From NCBI GenBank assembly GCA_026874595.1, contig CM049311.1:55121676-55185675 (forward strand): 64,000 nt of DNA, given 5' to 3'. The notes below the pieces were generated by a model that was not told where the DNA came from, did no database searches, and worked only from the letters and a program-made list of their open reading frames with translations. The DNA is from Sipunculus nudus (Eukaryota; Annelida; Sipuncula; Golfingiida; Sipunculidae). The position numbers were made by a program, and so were the translations under genes. Positions 24,593 to 36,728 of this stretch are shown here, one piece after another. Numbering within the stretch: the stretch's first letter is position 1; each line of letters begins with the position of its first letter.

Positions 24593-25522
24593 TGACCCAT
24601 GGGTCATGACGCTCAACCGACTGACTTATTGAAAAAATGTCCTTGCACAGGGAACTAATAAAGAAAATGTAGGTGGCATAAACGTTCATGCATATTTGCT
24701 TAAGTTCAACAAGACCCACAAGCACAACAATTTTGACGACAATCCATTCAGCCGTTCCTACGAAATCTGGCACTTTGTGTGTATATTGTATTATTTTTTG
24801 GAAATAATGCCCAATAACTCGGGGAATATAGGTCACAGAGACCTAAATTCAGGTTTCTGAACAGAACTTTTGAGGAACTCTCAGGATGTCCTGTTAGAAG
24901 ATTCTAGGTCCTATAGTTATGATTTGTGCCCTGCTTTTGTATAAAATTTTCAATTATTCTGGGAGGTAATTCTAAGCCCCATAGCTCTGATAATATGGGT
25001 AGCAGAGACTTAACTCCAGGTTTCCTAGGAGACGTTTCATTTACCTCAAAAGATATTAATTTAAAAGATTCCAGGTCGAGTTTTTACGATTTGTGCCCTG
25101 TTAACGGATGACCGCATCTTTAAAGGTCCAAAAATAGAGAACAAAATGCGTAAAATTTCGAAATATCCAGCTGGCGCCACTAGTCTTCAGAAAATGATGA
25201 AACACTCCAGGATCATAGGCATGCAAACAGTCATGGTGATCAATGCATTAGTTGTTCAGATTTTGGAGCTTTTTTATCAAATTTTTAATGATACTAGGGG
25301 GGTACTTCTGAGCCCCATAGCTCGGAGGATATGGGTAACAGAGACCACATTTCAGGTTTCCAAAGAGATTTTTCATGGACCTCCCTTGATGTCAAGTAGG
25401 AAGAATCAAGGTCCAGCGGTTACGATTTGTGCCTAGTTAACGGACGGACGGACAGCCAGACGGAAGGACAGACGGACAAAGTGTGAGCGCTATATCTCAG
25501 ATGACTTTCAGTAAGCTGAGCT
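24593..25522 (+). mobile_element. Palindrome-ended element, short copy E2 in unit A
   Basis: Starts with the perfect palindrome TGACCCATGGGTCA (24,593-24,606) and ends with a GGACGGACGGACAGCC-type tract and the GCTATA-CTCAGATGACTTTCAGTAAGCTGAGCT hairpin region near 25,480-25,518. About two monomers remain, one with CTGGCGCCACTAG (about 25,171). It is shared by units B, C and D, so the insertion predates the duplication. Confidence 0.7.
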
Positions 25523-26153
25523 AAGCTGATCAAATTTGTTTTTACTTTGATCGAAGAGTAAAACGAAAACAAAGCAGTCCACGAAAATTTAAGCGGATAA
25601 ATTATTATAATATATCTGTCTTTTTTCAAACCTTTAGCGCACATTTATCCCCAAATAATGAATACCATAACAATTAAACTGCCCCTTAAGATGATTGGGC
25701 ATAAATTGACAAAGGTGTGGCGCTTGAATGATTAATGGATCCACATAGCCAGTAAGAAACAGCCGTAAACATCGCGAGGCGTCTCTTATCTAAGGGTTAT
25801 TAACAGTCATTAACAGTTCAAGTCAATACGACACTCATAATCATGCCTTTCTATTCACGCTGACAGAACATTATTTTTTGTATTTGAGTGGATAATTAGC
25901 AGTGTGACCTTTACCTTGATTTTCTGGATTAACTAAAGAGGATAACGAAAGCACATAACAGAACAAAAACTATCGTTCTTAACAGTATAGTAACAACATT
26001 GTTGCTTTAATGAGCTAAACTTTCAGACTATGAAACAGAAAATGAAAATAATCACAAGACAATATCATAATGAAATATACATCAGGAGTTTGTGAAAATT
26101 CAGTGGCGAGACAAATATCTGTAATAGTAATCAATCAATTAAATCGTGTATAG
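25523..26153. other. 5' flank of stefin copy B
   Basis: About 630 bp of AT-rich sequence closely matched upstream of copies C (split by piggyBac) and D. No ORF. It includes the TTAA at 25,979. Confidence 0.6.
25979..25982. other. Empty piggyBac target site (TTAA), unit B
   Basis: ATCGTTCTTAACAGTATAG is uninterrupted here, whereas in unit C the same TTAA is duplicated on both sides of a piggyBac element. Confidence 0.95.
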
Positions 26154-26160
26154 TATATAA
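26154..26160 (+). promoter_or_regulatory. Candidate TATA box, copy B
   Basis: TATATAA lies 101 bp before the chosen ATG. The same motif occurs 103 and 101 bp before the ATG in copies C and D. The spacing is conserved, but recent duplication alone could explain that. Confidence 0.3.
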
Positions 26161-26254
26161 CTGTAAATTGAATCGCCAGATTATGAGACATATTATATAT
26201 GTGTGCACTGTTCTTACCAAAGTATTCAGTTTAGCAAAAACGGAGACACCAGCC

Positions 26255-27757
26255 ATGCTCTGCTGCAACGAGGAAAATATTTGGTCACCGCCACAGTGCC
26301 CAAACAGTACAGTGAGGTTTCTGTGTGAAAAGGTAATAACGTGTACTGTTAGCTCTTAGAATTCTAACACAACTACAAAACATCGGAGATTATGGTTAAG
26401 GCATTTATATATGGGACAAAATTTACATTTATTGAAAAGTACAAGATATATGTGAAAGGATTTAGGACTGTACATATTAGGAAAGCGGTATTGCTTTGGA
26501 CTTTCGGATGTTTTACCATAATAACGATCGTTTGGGTGGCGGCATTTTATGTTTTTTATGAATGTGCAGAATTTATAATCAGAATACTGCTGTGTTTTAA
26601 ATTACATACATTTTCGCTGTATAATTATAAAAAAATGTTATACAATTACATTGAATTTGTATTTTTAACACAAGTCCTTGTCCGTGTATTTAGATTTTTG
26701 GTATATGAATGTCGGAATAGTGTTATAGAATCACATTGCATTTTTATCACAAGTACTCGTATATGTTTTAAAAAAAGTATTGAATTTTTTAGGAAATATT
26801 ATGATCCTTGACTTAAATTTCAAATATAATTTTGTATATTTTAAGGGTATTCGAAATATTTAGATTTATGTATATGGGAAAAAATCGTAAAACGCGAACT
26901 TTTATATTATTGCTAAAAACACTTTGATTCTTCAGATACGACCTCAGTTGGAACGGAAATATGGCAATCTGGTCAGCTTTACGCCACTGAGCTACCGAGT
27001 GAGAAACCATGGAATTGATACTCTGTATACGATCAAGGTAGTTGCCAAACGATTAATCTTATTCAATATAAGTAACCTTTATCGTCAATGTCACAGGTCG
27101 TAAAGGTAACGAAACTGAACCTGATTAAACAAAATGGTAAACGAATAAAATATCCTCGTTGGTTTAAAGGGCCGGAAGAAACTTCAGTAAGTAAATTGTT
27201 AAAATGTTAGATGACTACAGAAACAGCTTCAGGAGAAAGATCCTAACTTCCAACGTCGAGGGTGGTACACATTTATTCTCATGTTGAATATACAAAAATT
27301 AATATACTTAAATAATTTCATTATGTATGAATAAATGAACACTATTATTACATTTTACTTTATTCAGTATTCAATTTAAAAAATTGTGGTTTGATAGCTC
27401 TAGCAGTTTTATAATAATAATTAAAATTAAGCATTTGGCTATTCAAATATATCCCCCCCCCCGCATCCGCGACCTAGTTTATATTTGTCTTTAACAACGA
27501 ATTAACGTAGACATTATTAAAAAAATCAGCTCCGACCAGATTAGTCCAGTACTATAAGCTGAAACGCTAACATCTTATTTGCTTTTCAGCTGCACACTGC
27601 TTACGATGACAATGGACACTTCCACGTGAAGGTGATAAAGTTCCACAACGATCACGCCGAGGTGATTGCCATTCTGTCGAGCGAGAGGCGGGATAGCTGC
27701 CTCTACGACTTCCGCCACGAATGTTCTGGGAAAAAACCAGTGTTCCTGCAGCAGTAA
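26255..27757 (+). CDS. Stefin (cystatin-B)-like protein, copy B, four exons
   Basis: Exons 26,255-26,332, 26,936-27,037, 27,097-27,186 and 27,590-27,757 are all phase 0 with GT/AG borders and encode 145 aa. The N-terminus MLCCNEEN resembles the MMCGG start of stefins. Exon 2 opens IRPQLERKYG like the stefin RSQLEEK helix, continues SYRVRNHG where stefins have QVVAG, and closes LYTIK like YFIK. Exon 4 has FHVKV-KFHND, like the FVHLRVF strand. Exon borders after the N-terminal segment and after IK match the stefin layout. Stefins are cytosolic inhibitors of papain-type proteases. Oddities are a 30-aa extra exon 3 (VVKVTKLNLIKQNGKRIKYP...), loss of the QxVxG glutamine and of the N-terminal glycine, and a Cys-containing tail. 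The start was chosen because the upstream in-frame extension is broken in copy C. Inhibitory activity is doubtful. Confidence 0.7.
26392..26811 (+). other. Hydrophobic ORF in intron 1, copy B
   Basis: A 139-codon frame starting MVKAFIYGTKFTF, 60 bp after the exon 1 donor. It contains one long hydrophobic stretch (roughly residues 35-62, with WVAAFYVFYECAE). Copies C and D keep the first ~80 residues, then end after 91. No known domain. It may be intron sequence that happens to be open, or an alternative terminal exon. Confidence 0.2.
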
Positions 27758-28281
27758 CAGTAACTAGAGCTGAAAGAAAATTAACGGGAAAAAAACTTCT
27801 GTTTTTGTTTAATTACATTCATGTATCAAGCGCTAAAGCTGTTATGATTTGAAAATTACTCTAACATATCCTAAAATATGTTCTCATAACAAATGACGTT
27901 ACTTTGTGTCGTTAAGCGGTTGATCAAAATAGTATAGTCGACAGAGATTCACGTTTAATGAACTGCTACTAATCTTACAAATCATCCTCAATGTTTAATG
28001 AATACTGTGAGGCATGTTTTGTTACACTTTTCCCCGGTAAATGCTTTCTTAAAACCTCCGTAAGAAAAATATCTAGTATTAGCATTTGATCCTGATAAAA
28101 GCAATGTGCGTTCTTCTTGTAGAACCCCTTTGTCATATATGGACAATAAATTTACAGCAGCCATGTGTATCCTTGTACTTCTTTTATTTAATTTTGATTT
28201 ATGAGCAATATATTGCAATTCTAGGATATCGGAATTCTCAGCTTTATTCCGAAGGTAGTCATGGCCTTGACATGGTTCAAT
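27758..28281 (+). other. 3' flank of copy B with AATAAA
   Basis: The near signal found in A and C (AATAAA shortly after the stop) reads AAGAAA here. The first good AATAAA is at 28,145-28,150, about 390 bp after the stop, which would lengthen the 3' UTR. Confidence 0.5.
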
Positions 28282-28753
28282 GTGCGTCTAGTGATCGTAT
28301 GTAACTTTCTTACAGAGTGCGTTTAGTGATCATATGTAACTTTCTTACTTTCTTACAAAGTGCGTCTGCTGATCGTATGTAACATTCCTTCAGAGTGTTT
28401 CTGGTGATCGTATGTAACATTCTTACAGAGTGCGTCTGGTGATCGTATGTAACGTTCTTTCCAAGGTGCTTCTGGTGATGGTATGATACTTTCTTACAGA
28501 GTGCGTAAATTGATGTATGTAACGTTCTTACCAATGTGCTTCTGGTGATGGTATGTAACGTTCTTACAGAGTGTTTTTGGTGATCGTATGTTACTTTCTT
28601 ACAGAGTGCTTCTGGTCATCGTATGTAATATTCTTGCAGAGTGCGTCTGGTGAACATATGTAACATTCTAACAGAGTGTGTCTAGTGATCGTATGTAACT
28701 TTCTTACAGAGTGCGTCTGCTAATCGTATGTAACATTCTTACATTTTACAGAG
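28282..28753 (+). repeat. 34-35-bp minisatellite, unit B (about 14 copies)
   Basis: Same monomer as unit A but more diverged, with a TTTCTTACTTTCTTAC expansion near 28,340. Confidence 0.9.
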
Positions 28754-28902
28754 TTTAATTGGTCAAACGTGAAACATAAAAATATTAAATATTTTAAATA
28801 AATGTTCCCTGGTAAATTCGCAAGGGATTCCCTAGCAAATGGATAAATAGATCTCTTTCAAGTTGATTATACAAATTTAGGAAAGACATTCGAAGAGATA
28901 TT

Positions 28903-29173
28903 CCAACCTGTAATCTTGAATGCTCACACTGAGCAAAATACTTCTTTCATTTGTACTGAAAAAGTTATAACTGAATCTATAATTATTAGTTACATTAAAA
29001 ACTTAAATCTGGATGCTCGCCAGGTAGGAATGGTATTGTATCTGAACATTTTAAGCATGCTATTAAATCTAGGATTATTAAATATCTTAGTACAATGTTT
29101 ACTCTGTGTATCAGATATGGCGCTTTTCCAGGTTGTTTTTATCAAGGGTTATTGGTACCTTTACTTAAACAAG
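28903..29173 (+). pseudogene. LINE ORF2 fragment upstream of the reverse transcriptase core
   Basis: A frame from about 28,916 includes EKVITESIIISYIKNL and runs towards the region that precedes the NYRPI block of reverse transcriptases. It breaks near ATGGCG (about 29,118) through a small indel; the next block reads like KGVI-PLLK. The unit D copy (from 54,594) is also shifted. Confidence 0.5.
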
Positions 29174-31350
29174 TGGCCCATGGGCCATGAAGCTCATCTG
29201 AATTCAAGGAATGTTGAACAATGAGCACAATGACTGCCAGAGTGCAAACAAATCAGAGTCCTATGAAACGGGTTTCAGTAGGCTTTTGGACAGATGACAA
29301 CTTCATTTGAAGGTCTCATAAATAGAAAGAAAAATGCATAAAAATACAGGTAGTGCCACCAGTCTGCAGGAACTGATGAAACACTCCATGATCAATATAT
29401 ATCCCAAGAATCATGGCTATCAAGGCATTAGTTATTCAGATACTGGAGCTTTTGTATCAAATTTTTAATTATTCTGAGGGGTACTTTCTATGAAGGATAT
29501 GGTTATCAGAGACCTAATTTCAGGTTTTCCAGGAGATTTTTCATGGACCTCCCTTGATGTCAAGTTAGAAGAATCCAGGTCCAGCGGTTACGATTTGTGC
29601 CCTGTTAAAGGATGACAACTTCTTTGAAGGTCTCAAAAATAAAGAAAAAAATTCGTAAAAATTGAAAAAAAATACAAGTGGCGCCACTAGTTTGCAGGAA
29701 CTGATGGAACACTCCAGGATCAATATGCCTGCAAAGAATCATGGTGATCAATGCATTAGTTATTCAGATACTGAAGCTTTTGTATCAAATTTTTAATTAT
29801 TCTGAGGGGTACTTACTACGAAGGATATGGGTAACAGTGATCTAATTTCATGTTTTCACAGAGACTTTTCATGGACCTCCCTCGATGTCAAGTTAGAAGA
29901 ATCCAGGGCCAGTGGTTACGATTTGTGCCCTGTTAACAGATGACAGTTTCGTTGCAGGTCTAAAAAAATAGAGAAAAAATCGTAAAATTTGGAAAAAAAT
30001 ACAGGTGGCGCCACCATCCTGCAAGAAATGATGGAACATCCCATGATCAATATTCATGCAAAGAATCATGGTGATCAATGCAGTAGTTATTCAGATACTT
30101 GAGCTTTTGTACCAAATTTTGCATTATTCCCGGGGTTACTTCGGAGCCCCATAGCTCAAAGGATATGGGTAACAGAGACCATATTTCAGGTTTCCAAGGA
30201 GATTTTTCATGGACCTTCCTGGATGTCAAGTGAGAAGATTCCAGGTCCAGCGGTTACGATTTGTGCCCTGTTAACGGACAACCGGACGACCGGACGGACA
30301 AAGAATGATTGCTATAGCTCAGATGACCTTTCAGTCAGCTGAGCTAAAAAAATACAGGTGGCGCCACCAGACTGCAGAAACTGATGACATATTCCATGAT
30401 CAATACAATGCAAAGAATCATAGTGATCAATGCATTAGTTCTTCAGATACTTGAGCTTTTGTATCAAATTTTCCATTATTCGGGGGGGGGGAGACTTTGG
30501 AGCCCCATAGCTCAGATGGTATGGGTAACAGAGACCTAATTTCAGGTTTCCAAAGAGACTTTTTATTGGCCTCCCTGCATGTCGAGAGAGAAAATTCTAG
30601 GTCTAGCGGTTACGATTTGTGCCCTGTTAGCAGATGATCGCATCTTAAGAGGTCTTTAAAATAGAGAAAAAAATTCGTAAAATAAAAAAAATTCAGGTGG
30701 CGCCACCAGACTGTAGAAACTGATGAAACATTCCATGATCAATATCCATGCAAAAAATTATGGTGATCAATGGAATAGTTGTTCAGTTACTTGAGCTTTT
30801 GTATCAAATTTTCCATTAATCTGGAGGGTATTTCGGAGCCCCATAGCTTAGAGGTTATAGATAACAGAGACCTAATTTCAGGATTCCAAGGAGACTTTTG
30901 ATGGGCCTCTCTGCATGTCAAGAGAGAAGATTCTAGGTTCAGCCGTTATAATTTGTGCCCTGTTAACAGATGACCGCAACTTAAGAGGTCTCAAAAATAG
31001 AGAAAAAAATCGTAAAAAATCGAAAAAATACAGGTGGCGCCACCAGTCTGCAGAAACTAATGAAACACTCGATGATCAATATCGGTGCAAAAAATCATGG
31101 TGATCAATGCATTAGTTGTTCAGATACTTCCGAGCCCCATAGCTCCAAGAATATGGGTAACAGAGACCAAATTTCAGGTTTCCAAGGAGATTTTTTATGG
31201 ACCTCCCAGGATGCCAAGTTAGAAGATTCCCGGTCCAGCGGTTACGATTTGTGCCCTGTTAACGGACGGACGGACGGACGGATGGCCGGACGGACGACAT
31301 ACAAAGAGTGATCGCTATAGCTAAGATGACTTTCAGTCAGCTCAGCTAAA
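29174..31350 (+). mobile_element. Palindrome-ended element E3 inside the LINE, unit B
   Basis: Opens with the perfect palindrome TGGCCCATGGGCCA (29,174-29,187) and closes with a GGACGG tract (31,264-31,294) and a 29-nt hairpin (31,319-31,347). Six monomers of 327-353 bp have cores at 29,349, 29,677, 30,004, 30,357, 30,696 and 31,033. A second copy of the GACGGACAAAG...CAGCTGAGCT end lies inside (30,290-30,347), so this looks like two elements or partial units joined. The flanking LINE sequence would be continuous without it. Confidence 0.75.
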
Positions 31351-32700
31351 AAGCAACACTAGATGCTACTGTACAAAGAAATTATCGACCTATTACAATC
31401 TATTGTACGATATATTAAATTATGGAATTATATATACTGGATGTATCTGATTTCCACGAATTTAGTGATTTGCAATTCGGATTCGTTGCAGAGAGAGGTA
31501 TGAGAATATGGCCTCTTCCCTAGCTAATGATGTCATAAGGTATTGTTCCAAGCGTGGTTCTCCCGTCTATACATGTTCATTAGATGCAGAGGGTGCGTTT
31601 GTACTTTACCACATGCTATTTTGTTTAAGAAAGCTATGAATGTTATACCTGATCACTGCTGGGTACTGATTGTGAACTGGTATAAATCAATAACAGTTCA
31701 AATTAAATGGGGTTCGCAGCTAAGTGAGGCAATAAAAATGCCAAGGGCACATGCACGTCAGGGAGGACTAACCTCCCCTTTTCTCTTTAATTTATTCTAT
31801 CAAGATTTGATCAACGCATTATCGAATATCACAGGTGGCATAAAGATTAATAATATATCTTACAATGTATTCTGTTATGCTGACGATCTCATGTTAGCAA
31901 GTCTGACTGCCTCTGGTTTACAAAAGATGATAGATTTAGCTGATGCATATATAACACAACATGGTCGTAGGTTTAATCCACAGAAGACCGAGTGTGTTGT
32001 TTTGGGGCAGTGTACACTAGAAACTCGCCCTGAATGGCGACTTGATGGTGTTAAGCTGACTGAATGCAAAAGTGTGAGATATCTTGGTGTTACTTTGTCA
32101 AATTCTAATCCTATGGAGCATATTGATGACCGCATAAATTCATGCAGGAGGGCATTTTATTCTCTTCAAGGAGCTGGTTTCTCAAACTTTGTAAGCGATG
32201 TTGATTCTTTATCATATGTGTGGAAAACAGCTATTAGGCCTGTGATGACATATGGCACCAGTGCCATATATGTCAGTAAACAATCTTTAACAAAAATGAA
32301 AAAGTTACAGTCACAACTACTGAAGGTCGGTATTGGTTTACATAAATATTGTAAAAGATCTCCCATTTTGAAAGCAATGAATGTAAATAGGATACAAAAA
32401 ACAGTTGAATTGAATGGTCTTGATTTAAGATGCGCCATCTTTAGTAATAACTCTCGTGCCAGGCCTTTTTAATACATATTTACTGAATATGCATGCTTGT
32501 GGCAAACTGAGTGGTCATTCTGATCTTATATTGCAAGATCAAAAGAAACGTGTTTGAAATATGGTATAAGTTTTCTCAAATATATTTTTGACAAGGGGTA
32601 CAAGCAAAGGGTAAAAAAGGAATTGAAATATGATGCCAATGATGGAGTGTCGGATACTGTCCGGCAGTTATTGGCCAGTCACGCCGCTTATATTAAATAT
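31350..32700 (+). pseudogene. Reverse transcriptase of a non-LTR retrotransposon (degenerate)
   Basis: In shifting frames the region shows NYRPIT, then LQFGF, then LDAEGAF (first catalytic Asp at about 31,583), then QGGLTSPFLFN and YADD (31,876-31,887) in the long frame 31,543-32,472. Two frameshifts (near 31,508 and 31,590) and a stop after SRARPF (32,470) separate these from a C-terminal block ending TDTVRQLL-like. The start at 31,543 is therefore artificial. The element cannot make a full protein. The clade was not determined; the jockey/CR1/L2-type groups are candidates. Confidence 0.75.
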
Positions 32701-32860
32701 ATCTTAAATATTCTTCTGACACCATTTTAATATATTGATTTTATGTATAATACTGTGTCTTATCAGTGGTTTTACTGTTCTTATTACTTTATATTTTATT
32801 ATGTTTTATGTACATGTACTCTTTGTCTGAAGGCTTAATAAACTATAATTACTATTATTT

Positions 32861-33263
32861 ACGAGAAGCCACACTAGTTATAATGCAAAGGAGAAACGGT
32901 AATGGACACAGTGGTAATCATTTAAGATTCATTTAGGAAATGTCATCGAAATTACAAAAGGTGTTTTTTACTGATTCCTATTATTTAAGCATCTAAATAA
33001 TTATCAGTACAATATTACTGAAATATCAATGTCGTACTCCTAACGTTAACGTCTTTATTATTTTTTAAACAAAGTCCCTTTCTTGCAGTTCACATAATGT
33101 TGTGCACGGACATTTTGTCTTAATCATGCCCCCTCTGATCGGTTGATTTATTCACCATGCAGTACTAAATTTGCTGAAACAGCTAGCTGTACAGCACAGG
33201 TCTCGCCAAAGATCTGCCAACCGCATATTGGTGAGACAACATCGAAATGTATACTTAACACTA
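32861..33263. other. Unit spacer, B
   Basis: Matches the spacer after the minisatellite in units A and C. No gene recognised. Confidence 0.55.
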
Positions 33264-33353
33264 CTGCTGCGCGATATTATCGATGTATCGATATATCGCG
33301 ATACGGTGTTCCGAATTTAGCGTATCAAAATACAGTTTTCAAATATTGATATG
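33264..33353. repeat. CGATA-rich palindromic tract, unit B
   Basis: TATCGATGTATCGATATATC-type motifs, homologous to the unit A tract. Confidence 0.65.
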
Positions 33354-33556
33354 ATTTTATGTTTTGTTAAATGTGCCTAAAACGGATTTTAATAGAAAAA
33401 TTATGATCCTGTTGCAAATTTAGATAACTAAATGGGTTTTGAGTAATGACAGGATTAAGCTGAAAGATTAAAGTCTCTTTAAACCTTTATCAGGAATTGT
33501 TCAAGTAGGCCTAATATATTATAGATCAAAAGCCCGTCCAAGGAAATATATATATT

Positions 33557-33597
<41 letters not shown>
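33557..33597. repeat. (TG)/(TA)n microsatellite, unit B
   Basis: A short TG run followed by a TA run. Unit D shares the TG start; units A and C do not. Confidence 0.93.
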
Positions 33598-33599
<2 letters not shown>

Positions 33600-34923
33600 C
33601 ATTCCTTTCTTATAAGTGTAATACAATTAAAATTATATATATATTATAAAACTTATGTTGACCGTATTCATAAAAGCTTAATCAGGTGCTTAGCTTCGCT
33701 TTTGTGTTTCTGGTACATAAAATTTACTTTTATCGATTATCTGCATTAAATATTTGTTAGAACAGTACCTGCAAAGTATTTTCATGAATATTTATTTTTT
33801 ACAAATCCACAAGACCACTCACTAGTATCCAGGTCTTACATGGCAGGTATAAGGTAAGGTAAACAGCTGGGGATCAGGTATGTTATAATCATATACATAA
33901 CGAAAATATGATGAATTAGGTAATTTAATATTATTATTTATCTTAATCAGTAAAATAAATCAATATACCATTTTCTATATCTGTGGCTTGTTTATCTTAT
34001 GTACATGAAACTTTTTTCATGACATATCTGTCTCTATCTGACGACTCTGTCAGGTCACAGAATGAATGAACCCAGTTTTTTTTAATGCAACGAAACGAAA
34101 GTGAATATAGAAAATGTTGAGAAATTACCGCAATTGGTTTACTAATACTTTCATAAACCATGGTTGCTTGTCAGCCGTGTATTGGTAATTTAATTATTCA
34201 ACAAAAAAGCCAATAAAGAGATGATGGAGATACCATGTTATCTTGAATTCTACAAATCAGATACTTTAAATGCATCTTGTCACGTTTCATCTAGACGCAA
34301 CTTGATCTGAAATTTGAATTGACCTCATCTAGGTACGGGTCTCAACTAATTTTTCTTTTTGTAGGCCTGCGTTAAAATGTAGAGCTACCAATGCTGACAC
34401 CTCATAGGGAAACCTGGTACCGTTCGTAGATAAAGGAGTAATAGTTCAGCACAAGTTTGGATAATCTATTTCTCACCAAGAGCGAAATGAGGTTATCGAA
34501 TGCTTACTTTTGTTCATTCTTTAATTCACTAGAACAGCTCGAGAGTATATTTTACAATTTCTTGTACGAAATTATAAGTCAAGCACTCTGAAGGGAATCT
34601 TATTTTTTAAACATTCTGCCAATGATAACCATATATATTCATTACTATTGTATGAGTTTATAAATTTTGTAATTCGTTGACTTACGTTGACCTACTGTAT
34701 ACACGTTGTGATGAAGCGTTGTCGACGAAAGACTACACTAGTAATGGCGGTGTACATTTTTTTTTTATTTTGCTTTTCTCCATATAGATAAATGCAACCC
34801 CATTCACCTATAAATTTGACCAAATGTAAAATAGATCACATAGATCCACTTATGGATAGTGGACAATGTTGTAGAAAGTAACAACAATAAAGCTCAGGTA
34901 ACTCTTGTTTTGTTTATATCAAA
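33598..34923. other. Unit spacer, no gene recognised
   Basis: AT-rich, matched in the other units; no RNA or coding signal seen. Confidence 0.55.
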
Positions 34924-35245
34924 ATGTTGAAAATATGTGGAGGCCGGCCAAAACAATCAACTCAAATTCAGCAAGGGCATCTGGCAGCAATTAAGTCAGA
35001 TTAGTAAAAGCTTTGCAAACGACGTTTTGCAACAAGTGACCTTTCTACCTCCGCATTTATGGAACCTACCACCTGAGGTTACGTGTTTTCCCTTTTGTCA
35101 ACAGTGCTGTGTTTACGAACATGTTGATAAACAGGTTCATATCTCATGTCCAGCAGTTTATGCTATGTTTATAAAGCAGTTGAGGAATGTCAGGGATAAG
35201 TGATCTTATGCCTCTAAAAATAATTTCACACACACAATGCTTTGA
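34924..35245 (+). pseudogene. Conserved unit ORF, copy B (frameshifted)
   Basis: Starts MLKICGGRPKQST, but a 4-bp insertion (ATTA) after GCAGCA shifts the frame near residue 23; a downstream frame continues SKSFANDVLQQV. Not functional as one protein. Confidence 0.4.
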
Positions 35246-36418
35246 GAGTAGCATGTCGATATTCACTCATTCTTGTGACACATATCTTCTTCACGAATAA
35301 AAATTAGTTTTTACATGCCACTAGCATGTAACCCGCTCTTGGGTGGTTGTCGCTGAAGTAGTCCATTCTTAAAATTAATCAAAATTTCTCAAGATTCATG
35401 GGGAAATATTGAAAATGACCCTCTTTTGGACTTATTCAGCATCATTTCCGGCAGTCCAAGACAAAAAAAACCCGAGCATTTTCGAAACGTGGCTGCAGAA
35501 GAGTTGCGTGAAAAAAGTCAAACAATATATACTACAGTGTATTATAATGAAGATCACTAGATTGTTGTCTAAATTACAAAACAAAGAACACGTTTCCCAT
35601 GCATACTTTTTACAAGAAGACTGTACAAAATATCCTGAAATTTTACTTGATGATAGGTTTATTTTGTACAAAATAACAGACAAGGGAACAAACAGTAGAA
35701 AACCTTAACTTACTTCCAAATATTATTTCGGATCAAATAAAGCAACACATTATCGACCAATCCCTCCTTACAAAGTAAAGACATTTATGCATCATTTTGC
35801 TCCGATTTTTTGCACAAAATCTTTATTCTTGCGTGTGAAGGAAAAATATATTAATTGATCTTCTTACTGATTTATCGGAGGGATAATACATTTTATGGTT
35901 GAACTGAAGGAATGAAGCTAGTCGTCTCGGACATGTTAGTTGTAAAAGGATCCAAAGAAACAGTGCTCTCCAGTTTAATGTGTTATCTAAATAACCGAAT
36001 TTGAATATCAGGGAAAAAATATTGCTTGATATGAATGATTAGAAAAAAAATTCATTGTGTATGTTTAAAGAATCAACAGCGTCATACAAAATAATAAGCA
36101 AACTGATGTTCTGTGGCAGTCTAATCAAATGAGAACACCATTAAAAATATTACATAAACAATATTTAAGACACTTTCCCCCAGAAAAATTACCTCCGACC
36201 AATTACCCCTGGAGAGCCCCCCCCCCCCCCCCCCCCCATGATTACCCGAGATAATTACCCCAAGGACAAAAACCACAAACCGTTACCCCTAGGATTAATG
36301 CCCCTGGATAATTATGCCATAAACATTAACCAACCCACCCCCACCCCCACCCCCATATTTAGCTTTTTGTATGTTTATGCTGTGATTTGACATAATTCTG
36401 ATTAACGCTTCTACCCTG
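35246..36418. other. Unit spacer with poly-C tract, B
   Basis: Poly-C near 36,217-36,237 and a CCCACCCCCACCCC run near 36,334-36,353. Frames here (for example 35,409-35,708 plus) are not conserved in register with other units. Confidence 0.5.
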
Positions 36419-36728
36419 TGACCTTGACCTTTGCCCTCATGACCCAAAAATAAAAAAGGGTTCTCACTAATTTGGGGGGGGGGGAGGGATATGTAGATCA
36501 AGTTTGAAACCAATATGTCCATCCAAACTGGAGTTGTCATCAGCAAACAAATATGTGGACATATGGCCCTTGTGACCTTGACCTTTGACATTGAGACCCT
36601 AATATCGATCGGGTTCTTCCCCTATTATCAGGTCAGCTATATGTGCAAGATGGAAGGTCTGAGATGAAAAGTTTGGCTTAAAATGGAGCATCGATCTTCT
36701 TAATAAGTTAGTCATGTGACCTTGACCT
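36419..36728 (+). repeat. TGACCTTGACCT repeats, unit B (three)
   Basis: Copies at 36,419, 36,573 and 36,717. The third lies in the segment private to unit B. Confidence 0.75.

Larger units (their letters stand above)
17058..25978 (+). repeat. Tandem duplication unit A (left-truncated)
   Basis: Homologous in order and orientation to units B, C and D. It begins inside intron 1 of the stefin-like gene and lacks exon 1 and its upstream flank. Without the LINE insertion seen in B and D it is about 8.9 kb. The right limit is set for convenience at the TTAA where piggyBac sits in unit C. Confidence 0.85.
28903..32860 (+). mobile_element. Non-LTR retrotransposon fragment, unit B, split by element E3
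   Basis: Units A and C read straight through GATATTTACGAGAAGCC; here about 3.96 kb lies between GATATT and ACGAGAAGCC. The outer parts (28,903-29,173 and 31,350-32,860) belong to one LINE, 5'-truncated and ending in a 3' tail with TTAATAAACTATAATTAC. The middle is a separate repeat element. A target-site duplication is not clear beyond a few bases. Confidence 0.75.

Noticed and set aside
26168-26254. Upstream Met (MNRQIMRHII...) as a signal peptide for the stefin-like protein
   Set aside because: A 2-bp insertion and a stop break this extension in copy C, stefins are cytosolic, and MLCC fits the usual stefin start.
31543-31600. Annotated start of the reverse transcriptase frame
   Set aside because: Upstream motifs (NYRPI, LQFGF, LDAEGAF) lie in other frames, so the Met is an artefact of frameshifts in a pseudogene.
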